A stretch of DNA of 64,000 nucleotides from Daldinia sp. FL1419 (lineage: Eukaryota; Ascomycota; Sordariomycetes; Xylariales; Hypoxylaceae). Position 1 is the stretch's first letter. Each line of letters opens with the position of its first letter. The notes under the pieces are model-generated. The model worked only from the letters and a program-made list of their open reading frames with translations, was not told where the DNA came from and did no database searches. The position numbers were made by a program, and so were the translations under genes. The stretch covers positions 1-64,000 of the forward strand of contig MU623340.1 of NCBI GenBank assembly GCA_025201765.1, in the 5' to 3' direction. Below, piece by piece: positions 56,533-64,000 of this stretch.

Positions 56533-58027
56533 GATTCAGTGAACTGGAAAAACCAAAGCGTCATAGTAGAGACAGCGGTTACTACACCCAAACAGTAGCG
56601 TAAATAGGTTAATCACGAATCTTATTTGAAGCTTAATATTGATGATAAACGCTGTTAGTATTCCCTTTGATAAATCATATTCAACAACCGGCTGTCCATG
56701 CGCTCTCAACTTCTCAGTGACATATTAATGATACCAAACCCCTCTTGTCGTTCCAAATAACTATGATTCTTCATTTATAGCTCACGCCCACCAAGTTCCA
56801 ACGCTTGCTTCGAGTTGAGTGCCAGCCTCGCTAACTCGTGATGCCCCTTCCATATCTTCCTCGTGGAATTTCTTATTTGCTCGTCTTGCTAGATCGAGAT
56901 ATTCTTCTCATTCGGGTTCAGTGACACCGAACGTACTAATGTGTCCAGCGTACCTCATGAGAAAGATTTTTAGTAAGACGCGATATATTTCACCATTGAG
57001 ACTTTTTCGGGAGGCAGCTCTGAGACAATATCTCACCTCGAGCGAAACTTGGAGGAAATCTCGCTGGCAGCTTTACCTAGTTGTCCCGAGAATGAAAAGC
57101 AGGGACGGGAGGGTAGTAACGGACTACCGTCTAGCATTTCGGACAAACAACAGAGTAGTAATTGAAGGCTCCGTGATGGGTGCGTCTAGCGCAAAGTTCT
57201 GAGGGCTTCTATCACAGGCACCAATGCTCACACATCCAACATTACGGTAGAGGATGATCAGCAGAAAGCAGATCATTCGCCTTCTCCTACGAATGCTAAA
57301 AGTGTATCTACTAGAAAGACACTGGCAGTTTCGTCTTGAAATAGCAAGCTACGTTTTATGGAGTATTGGAATTGTATAAGTTATCCCCTCCCCCTTTCAT
57401 GTCGGCCTCTATAATTTTGCAGATATTAATTGATATATAGGTTCGTGCGGGTTCGGATTGATGACAGTCTTCCACACACACACACTAACCTGCGTATTTT
57501 ATCATCAGCATCAGCAATGCACAAATTATGAACAGTTTAATAGTTATATTTAACAAAAGGAGGTGCGGTTTATATTAAAATACCAGCGACTAGAATTATA
57601 TATTATGTTTAACTTTTGGGGGGTAGTTCGGATCTTGGGGGGCATAGCCAACCTCATTTGAAGGAAAAGGAGAGAAAGCGTATCACAAACCTATTGCTAG
57701 GAAGTCAGAAATTTCATAGGTACATACATACATACTATGAATCTGCATTCAACTTATAGACAAGGGTTCTTATTCTGTAACGATCTGATAAGAAAGTACC
57801 TTGTATCGTGTGACGCGTAATGCTACCCATGGTGGACGAGCTAATCATCGTATAGCGCTCCTATTTGGTGGGCATCGAAGGGCGGTAAGCACATAGGTTA
57901 GGCGATATGTTATCTAGTATTTATCCCTGTTTCCAACATGCTGGAATCAAGTCTTAGGTTCACTTGAGACGAGAAACTCTATGAGAAGGCTGTTTAACTA
58001 GGTAGTTTATTTACCTATGTAAGCTTG
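56533..58027. other. Intergenic region with a possible decayed coding fragment
   Basis: No intact gene. On the minus strand at 57203-56782 a protein-like but stop-interrupted reading exists (separate entry). An SreA-type ATCTGATAA site occurs at 57783-57791, in front of the 58028 gene, as a single copy. A short CA run lies at 57473-57486. Confidence 0.5.
56782..57203 (-). pseudogene. Possible decayed gene fragment
   Basis: Reading the minus strand toward a stop at 56782-56784 gives a 41-residue helical, charged segment (EEYLDLARRANKKFHEEDME, then ...GTWWA). Upstream of it, past an in-frame TGA, runs further plausible sequence (FLMRYAGHISTFGVTEPE), then more stops. This could be a relic with nonsense changes; the plus strand is also open here, so chance is not excluded. 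Family unknown. Confidence 0.25.
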
Positions 58028-59638
58028 ATGGTAATGATGTTACCAACCCCACTACTCCGACTGGCGACGCTGGTACTCGCGACGACTTCGCTTGCGCTTG
58101 ACGAGGCCGATTTGCGGGGTGGGTTTGGCCCGACTGTGGGCAGCGCTCGCGAGAATGGACCACAAATATTCAACGCCCTTCACAATGCGATGCGAGAGTT
58201 TGGGTCTGCCTTGCAACATAATGGAATGTCTCTATTTCCGGCTGTGATACCTGAGGGTGTACTCTTATATCACGGAACCGACACTAAAGATATACCCAAA
58301 GGGTTTGAATGGCTCGCATTCGAAATAGAGCATGCGGAATCCTTTGCTCGCTGTCGAGGACGACCCCGAAAACACGTCGATGAAGATCAGAGCCTAGATT
58401 CCTCAGAGTTCACTATGCATCCTCCTCCACCACCACCAGACAAAGACTGGCGGCCTAGATGTCCTCCACACGCACCAGCAGGCCACTTGCATATCTACCA
58501 GGCCTCGAGGCCGCTGAACGTTCTTTACATCGATGGCATGGCGGCTGGCAAGACAGTTATGGGCACGGTCGATACCCAGGATATCCTCCTAGTAGCCAAC
58601 AGGACCCGGTTCTCATTTGATGAATGGGCAAGGGCCGGTGGCTTATGCGCGTTGGCTCGGAAGTGGAAGATTGACGGGTTTATACGTATGGAACCTGGAT
58701 TCGAGGTCATATATTGCGATTTTACGGATGGGTTAAGGCTGTTATCAACCAACCAGCGACCGGCGACGGACGAACCTGGGGATCTAGATAATATGCAGAT
58801 TGCTATGTTTGAGTGGACGAGGGCAGCTGCTCAGAGATATCATGATATTGGGTCATCGCGCGTCGTCCTTGACTATTCTTCCATGGTCTCTGCTTTCTTC
58901 TATCCGATCAATTTGACAAATCCGGATCCGAGGAGGCCTGATCTCCCTAGATTAGTAGGGTCCAGTGAAGCGGAAATGGACGTTGTGCGAAAACACGTTG
59001 GCGATTCGGTAGTCCGATCGGTATCATCCCGAAGGGTTCCCGTAAATTGGCAGGGAGTAACGGATATGATTGTTACTCGGTATGCCAAGCGTCTGCCATT
59101 TATTGCTCAAACGAATTCAATCGAAGTAATGAGGAATGAAATCAACGGCCTTTTGAACATCTATATCGACTACGCAGAGCCAGATGACAGCTTTTCGACA
59201 GCGCGGCGACGCTGTGTGCAGTTTTATCTTCAACCGGTATACATAAGAACACTGGCGGATGAGCTCATATACGCGGCGATTGAACGTACTACTACCATGA
59301 TCTGTACCGCGCTCTTTAAGACGCGTGAGATCATCGTTGGGGATCCGGACGCCGATGAGCAGGTGGCAGTGAATGAATCAAGGCGAATTATTCGCGAACT
59401 GATGGAAACGCTACGTTGGTCGGAGTGGAAGGAATGCGGACCTTGTCAAGCCGATGAGTTATGCTTCGTAGCGATGTGGCCATTTGGAAATGTTGAAGAT
59501 CATTACAATCCTAGCTGTCTGAACTTTTCTGCTGTCGTCGGCCGCCACGACTACTGGCAAGAACGCCCGCCGCCGCTTTGTGTAAATAGACAGTCATGTC
59601 AAAAATATGACGACGACTCGAGGAATGAGGAGCTATGA
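58028..59638 (+). CDS. Secreted protein of unknown function with YHGT motif
   Basis: Intronless, 536 aa from the ATG at 58028. Signal peptide about 1-23 (LLRLATLVLATTSLALDEA). A conserved-looking block GVLLYHGTDTKDIPKGFEWLAFEIEHAESFA starts near residue 78; it is followed by a Pro-rich insert (MHPPPPPPDKDW), GHLHIYQASRPLNVLYIDGMAAGKTVMGT and WARAGGLCALARKWKIDGFIRMEPGFEVIYCDF. The C-terminal half has several Cys (ECGPCQADELCF; CVNRQSCQKY) that could pair in the secretory pathway. Similar-looking proteins are frequent and uncharacterised in ascomycetes. The Tyr-His-Gly-Thr block recalls the NAD-contact His-Gly of ADP-ribosyltransferase folds, but I cannot establish this. Function unknown. Confidence 0.7.
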   Translation: MVMMLPTPLLRLATLVLATTSLALDEADLRGGFGPTVGSARENGPQIFNALHNAMREFGSALQHNGMSLFPAVIPEGVLLYHGTDTKDIPKGFEWLAFEIEHAESFARCRGRPRKHVDEDQSLDSSEFTMHPPPPPPDKDWRPRCPPHAPAGHLHIYQASRPLNVLYIDGMAAGKTVMGTVDTQDILLVANRTRFSFDEWARAGGLCALARKWKIDGFIRMEPGFEVIYCDFTDGLRLLSTNQRPATDEPGDLDNMQIAMFEWTRAAAQRYHDIGSSRVVLDYSSMVSAFFYPINLTNPDPRRPDLPRLVGSSEAEMDVVRKHVGDSVVRSVSSRRVPVNWQGVTDMIVTRYAKRLPFIAQTNSIEVMRNEINGLLNIYIDYAEPDDSFSTARRRCVQFYLQPVYIRTLADELIYAAIERTTTMICTALFKTREIIVGDPDADEQVAVNESRRIIRELMETLRWSEWKECGPCQADELCFVAMWPFGNVEDHYNPSCLNFSAVVGRHDYWQERPPPLCVNRQSCQKYDDDSRNEEL

Positions 59639-60548
59639 CGGGAGAAAAAAAAAGGAAGAAGAATCTAGAATAAGAGCTTGAGCCACAGTATGCCCCTTAT
59701 ACCAGAGATTAAACCTTGTACAATACAGCAGGACTCTCCCCTCGTTGGAATTTTTGGATTTTCATGAGATAGGATTAGACCCAAGGACCAAGGTAAACCA
59801 TACACTTATTGGCCTGGCAGTTGGATACGGCGAGGTAGCCATCGTAGCCACAAGAAATTGAATTGACAATTCGGTAAATATATTTCCGAAGACTCTGAGG
59901 AAACCTCCTAACGCCGCAAAAGTCGAAAGACCCAAGTAGTTTCCCGCGTTGCCTCGCGAAATAGCGAAGTTAATTAATGGCCTGCTGCAGTTGTACTATC
60001 ACAAGCACAGCGGAAATGCGACCGCAACGTCGTCAAACCCCTGAACAATCACATTGAGTCACTTCCAGCCCTAACGAATCGATGCCGAGCAACTGAGATT
60101 CGATAGCTGTCAGTTGAGTAATCTTGTGATGCACAGAATTTGCATTACAAACCCGTATCCCTCGTCTTAGTCGATGCTTCGACGTCACAGTTGGCGAGGA
60201 ATACACTCGTAACCACTATATCCTTACACCGGTGAATTGATTAAACTGCGTTTGCATCGCGATGCGGCCTCGAGCTGCTGGAATCCGTCTAGCATCTGCA
60301 GGCCAAGAATCGTTATCACACCTGGAAATGCAGATCGTGCGAGTGAGACATCAGCTTCCAGGCCTACCGCAGCTATACCTAGCTCGGTTCTACCCGCCTT
60401 ATCAGCCGCAGGATCGTCGGTGCTATTTGTCAATTGATAGGGCCTCTTACATAGGTATATATTAAGGGTTCTGTTCGGACAAGTTGCTAATCATCAAAGG
60501 TTCTTTCGGTGCACCTACTTTTAAACCTTGAAAGATAAACGCATCACG
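59639..60548. other. Intergenic region upstream of polyamine oxidase
   Basis: No gene called; overlapping frames at 60224-60465 on both strands are short. A TATA element at 60456-60463 serves the oxidase gene. Confidence 0.55.
60456..60463 (+). promoter_or_regulatory. TATA element of the polyamine oxidase gene (TATATATT)
   Basis: Lies about 85 bp upstream of the start codon at 60549. Confidence 0.4.
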
Positions 60549-62398
60549 ATGCTATTGGCTTACCGGTGGCTATCCTTTGTCCTGTGCGCGCTTGGTGCAC
60601 CCCTAGGATGTGTTGGAAGAGTGGTAGCGAGGGAAGTAAAACCTGAGGCCGAGTGTCGCAAGACAACCGTCGCGATATTGGGTGCGGGAGTGGCCGGTAT
60701 CACAGCGGCTCAAGCCCTATCCAATGCGTCCATCTCGGACTTCCTAATTGTTGATCGCAATGATTATATCGGCGGTCGCGGTATGTTTTATATCCCGAAC
60801 CTCGAATCTCAAACGGAAATAAAGACGAGCTCGTGCTAATTTCGGGATATCTCGAAATAGTGGCTCATACCAACTTCGGGTCAAAACCTGACGGGACTCC
60901 CTATGTGATTGAGCTGGGCGCGAATTGGGTGCAGGGACTTGGGTCCGAGGGCGGACCTGAGAATCCTATATGGACTCTGGCAAAGAAGTACGGAATAAAT
61001 AACACGTATTCGAACTATAGCTCCATATTGACGTACGATGGGACCGGCGCTGCAGATTTCAGCGATCTATTCGAAACGTTCGAGAATATGTATACGGTAT
61101 TAGAGCAGAATGCCGGGTATATTATCACGGATAATCTTGAAGACACCAGCGTGCGTGCAGGGCTCAGCGTTGCCGGGTGGAAGCCGAAGAAGGATATGCG
61201 CGCCCAAGCGCTCGAGTGGTGGGAATGGGATTGGGAGACCGCTTGGCCGCCGGAGCAAAGCGGACTTCTTTTCGGTATCACCGGCTATAACCTTACCTTC
61301 TACCAATTTAGCGACGAGAATAATTTCGTCTGGGATCAGAGAGGCTTTAACAGTTTTATTATTGGTGAAGCGCAGGAATTCCTCGAGGAAGATGACCCGA
61401 GGCTTTTGCTCGAGACTACCGTAACGGCGATCTCATACGGTCCCGACGGTGTAATCGTTCAGCTTGAAGATGGCGGATGCATTGAAGCTCAGTGTCAGTT
61501 AACACCCTTTTCCCTCTCATATCCCCATTAGATAAGTACTATACCTTGGTAAGACAACGATCGCTGATCCAAGCATCACAGATGCCATCACAACGTTTTC
61601 AATAGGGGTACTGCAGAACGACGTAATTGCATTTGATCCCCCGCTGCCACGATGGAAGTGTGAAGCTATTGAACAATTTCAGATGGGGACCTACACCAAG
61701 ATCTTTTTGCAGTTTAACGAAACATTCTGGGACAGAGATACCCAATTCTTCTTATACGCCGACGAAAAGTCCCGAGGCTATTATCCCGTCTGGCAGTCGC
61801 TGTCCGCCCCCGGCTTTATGGAAGAGTCTAACATCATCTTCGTGACGGTGGTTGACGGCCATTCGTACAGGGTTGAACAGCAATCCGATGAGGAGACAAA
61901 GGCAGAAGTCATGGCAGTGCTTAGGACTATGTTCCCAGACAAGGAGATCCCGGATCCTATCGACTTCCATTATCCGCGATGGAGTACAGAAGAGTAAGTG
62001 GATAATACCCGATTAAAGCAATATGGAACTAGCCTAGGTACTAATTATCTCAAAGATGGGCCTACGGCTCTTATAGCAATTGGCCAGTAGGTATGACGTT
62101 GGAGAAACACCAGAATCTTCGAGCCAACGTAGACCGACTATGGTTCGCCGGCGAAGCCACCTCAGCGCAGTACTATGGATTCTTGCATGGGGCTTGGTTT
62201 GAAGGCCGGGACGTTGGAATGAGGATAAGTGGTTTACTTGGTCAAGGCGGTAACCATGAATGCGACGGCAATTCGACAGTGGGTTGCGGGCAGATGGCCA
62301 ATTATAAAATCCTCCACGGGTCTACTTTTGCTGACGAGTATAACGTGGAAAATGGATGGTCGGCGAGTAGTTTCTTGACGTATGGCTATGGTGAATGA
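60549..62398 (+). CDS. FAD-dependent polyamine oxidase, secreted type
   Basis: Oxidises polyamines (spermine/spermidine) with release of hydrogen peroxide. Exons 60549-60780, 60861-61493, 61582-61993 and 62056-62398 join in frame to 539 aa; joins give IGGRVAHTNFG, EAQYAITTFSIGVLQND and STEEWAYGSYSNWPVG. Signal peptide about 1-23 (LSFVLCALGAPLGCVG). The FAD fold starts TVAILGAGVAGITAAQAL, then DRNDYIGGR and ELGANWVQGLG, all of the flavin amine oxidase family. The C-terminal FAD block is RLWFAGEATSAQYYGFLHGAWFEGRDVG. Aromatic substrate-pocket segments (WWEWDWETAWPP) fit polyamine oxidases. A roughly 60-residue Cys-containing tail extends past the FAD block. Convergent with the gene at 62572. 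Confidence 0.9.
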
Positions 62399-62571
62399 AC
62401 ATTCGAAAAGGTAGATCAAGTTGATGTTTAAATATTAAGCACTTATTTCCCCCTGATACCATGTTCATACATCTAGGTACCCAACAGCTACATTTTTGTT
62501 ACAATCCGTACCATCCCCCACGGCTACTTAATGAATCAACACCACTAGAACACCGTGAGCAACTGGGCGTA

Positions 62572-63561
62572 CTATTTACCCTCCGCCCAAAATCGATCGA
62601 GTGCCTCCTGTCTCACCTCCCAAGCCCAATGATGGCAAGTCTGGTGTACGACAGGACTAACTTCTCCCTTCTGATCGTCTTCTCCTTCATCAGTCACGCT
62701 ACGTATACCATTTTGGACGTATTTCTTAAGAAGAACCCTACGCCATCTTCCCGTTTCTCCAACACACCTCTTCCATCTGCCTACTTGGCGGTTATCATCG
62801 GGACAGCGACGTCCTAGCCAGAATCTACAGTACCACTGAAACCAACCGCGGACATCATATTCGTGCATTATCCATCCGGAGGCTTCCCATTGCTCAATGC
62901 TCTGCCCACACCCGACTCCGTACTTATTGATCTCGGGGTCGGCAGTCTCGCTAGTTAAATACTTTTCTACGTCGAGGCCCTTAATCCACGCCTCTGGTAA
63001 TTCTTTCCAGTCGTCACGTATAGTAACGCGAAGACGTTGGGAATAATAGGGGCGCCAGTACGTTCCCCCGAAGGAGCCCTCGCGGATAATATCCTCGGGC
63101 GACTTATTAGGAGTGAACGTGGGATGCGACTCAAAGTGATAGTTCCCCTCGACGTCACGCGTTGGGGGAGGTGCCGCTAGAGTCCACGAAGACCACTTTG
63201 CGATTAAGGTATCAAAATCTAGATCAAGTTCTGGTTCTAGACTAGAATGTTTAGAGACTGGCACATTCTTCCTGCTGGGTTTTGTCGTCCGGCCTTTGCG
63301 ATGCCGAGAGTTTGACGAATCTGAATCCTCTTGGGTACCTTGATCGGTAGGTTTATTCGTCGAAGCATTCGCAATCCGAGCTGAAGACCGCACGGGTGAA
63401 TTGATATATAGCCTACGGCGTTTTGCAGGTGACTGGTTTTGATCTGCGGTCTTTTGTTTTTCCTCTCTTGGAGAGATGCTGCTGCTCTGGAGCCCCAAAT
63501 CTTTCATGAGAGCCTCATTGTGCTTAATGTTCTCAAGTCGACGAGCTTCGTATCCGGTCAT
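62572..63561 (-). CDS. Conserved Trp-rich protein of unknown function
   Basis: Intronless, 329 aa. The first 105 residues are polar and basic with a likely nuclear signal (AKRRRLYINSP) and begin with a short helix YEARRLENIKHNEALMKDLGL found at the start of many fungal nuclear proteins. The C-terminal half is an unusual Trp/Arg-rich domain: GSFGGTYWRPYYSQRL, LPEAWIKGLDVEKYL, INKYGVGCGQSIEQWEASGWI, DVRGWFQWYCRFWLGRRCPDDNRQVGRWKRCVGETGRWRRVL. I recall this arrangement as widespread in fungi and some other eukaryotes, without an assigned role. It is convergent with the polyamine oxidase (174 bp between stops). Confidence 0.75.
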   Translation of the reverse strand: MTGYEARRLENIKHNEALMKDLGLQSSSISPREEKQKTADQNQSPAKRRRLYINSPVRSSARIANASTNKPTDQGTQEDSDSSNSRHRKGRTTKPSRKNVPVSKHSSLEPELDLDFDTLIAKWSSWTLAAPPPTRDVEGNYHFESHPTFTPNKSPEDIIREGSFGGTYWRPYYSQRLRVTIRDDWKELPEAWIKGLDVEKYLTSETADPEINKYGVGCGQSIEQWEASGWIMHEYDVRGWFQWYCRFWLGRRCPDDNRQVGRWKRCVGETGRWRRVLLKKYVQNGIRSVTDEGEDDQKGEVSPVVHQTCHHWAWEVRQEALDRFWAEGK

Positions 63562-64000
63562 AATGGTTACGGAAATACACTATCGAATATAATATTATCA
63601 ATTAAGCAATATCGGATGCCTACCTTAGGTACGTTTACGTATTTATGTAGCTTCAATATGTAAGAGGTAGGTTTGCATGTAAGTTTGTAAATGTTTGCTG
63701 CTTAAGAACATCACTACGTCATATATGAATTAGCCTTACCAGTCTAATTCTGGTGTATGTTTAGGTATCGTATCGGTACCTGAGTACGTATCCTTTGTAT
63801 ACGCTATCTTTATATTTCGGAAGTCTCCTAATAGGCTCGGTACTCAGGTAATTACATGCATGCGATCTTGGAGAATACCTACCTAGGCAAATACATATAC
63901 GAGCATCAATGGAAAAGACTTTAATGACCTCTGGCAGTGAGGTTGGTATATCAGGCACTTACATGGGTACCTGGGTAAGCATGTAGCTGTACTGTTCTAA
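63562..64000. other. Intergenic region at window end
   Basis: Promoter side of the Trp-rich protein gene. TACC/TAGG motifs at about 63622, 63877 and 63964. No gene seen. Confidence 0.5.

Overview
This is a stretch of nuclear DNA from a filamentous ascomycete (Pezizomycotina, most likely Sordariomycetes; Xylariales is a guess). The evidence is short 50-90 nt GT-AG introns with CTAAC/CTGAC branch sites, long AT-richer intergenic regions, typical fungal gene families (MDR-type ABC and siderophore MFS transporters, CYP65-like P450, GH7, PL20, AA11-X278, class III GH18), and a recurring TACC/TAGG microsatellite in intergenic and intronic DNA. I see no bacterial operons, CRISPR arrays, rRNA or convincing tRNA genes. 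Most genes are interrupted, and the exon joins given here were worked out by hand from reading frame, splice consensus and family knowledge.

Layout: (1) 0.3-7.6 kb: a siderophore-iron MFS transporter and a full-length ABC transporter are divergent around a 1.3 kb promoter that holds two exact SreA-type GATA sites. (2) 9.8-11 kb: ADH1-type alcohol dehydrogenase. (3) 12.4-16.4 kb: a secreted PL20 glucuronan lyase and a seven-exon cytochrome P450. (4) 18-20.1 kb: a GTPBP1-like translational GTPase. (5) 23.4-25.1 kb: a secreted GH7 cellobiohydrolase in a gene-poor region. (6) 28.3-32.1 kb: an ART1/LDB19-type arrestin and an F-box-like protein. (7) 33.1-36.8 kb: a convergent pair, a D-2-hydroxyacid dehydrogenase and an FAD-dependent dehydrogenase. 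(8) 38-39.1 kb: a secreted GH18 chitinase. (9) 40.9-46.2 kb: housekeeping genes, namely TYR1 (prephenate dehydrogenase), an ATS1/KTI13-like RCC1 protein and the checkpoint clamp subunit RAD9. (10) 46.9-53.5 kb: an F-box/LRR protein, a small Cys-motif protein and a PHO8-type alkaline phosphatase whose first exon is only the start codon. (11) 53.67-54.23 kb: an AT-rich inverted-repeat element with transition-only differences between its arms, which looks like a RIP-mutated non-autonomous DNA transposon. (12) 55.2-63.6 kb: an AA11 chitin LPMO with an X278 module, a secreted protein of unknown function carrying a YHGT motif, a secreted polyamine oxidase and a conserved Trp-rich protein.

Functionally the window mixes core metabolism and cell-cycle genes with a saprotroph's secreted enzymes: cellulose (GH7), glucuronan (PL20) and chitin (GH18, AA11). 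The only clear co-regulated unit is the divergent MFS/ABC pair, probably repressed by iron through a GATA factor. No backbone synthase (PKS, NRPS or terpene cyclase) is present, so this is not a complete secondary-metabolite cluster.
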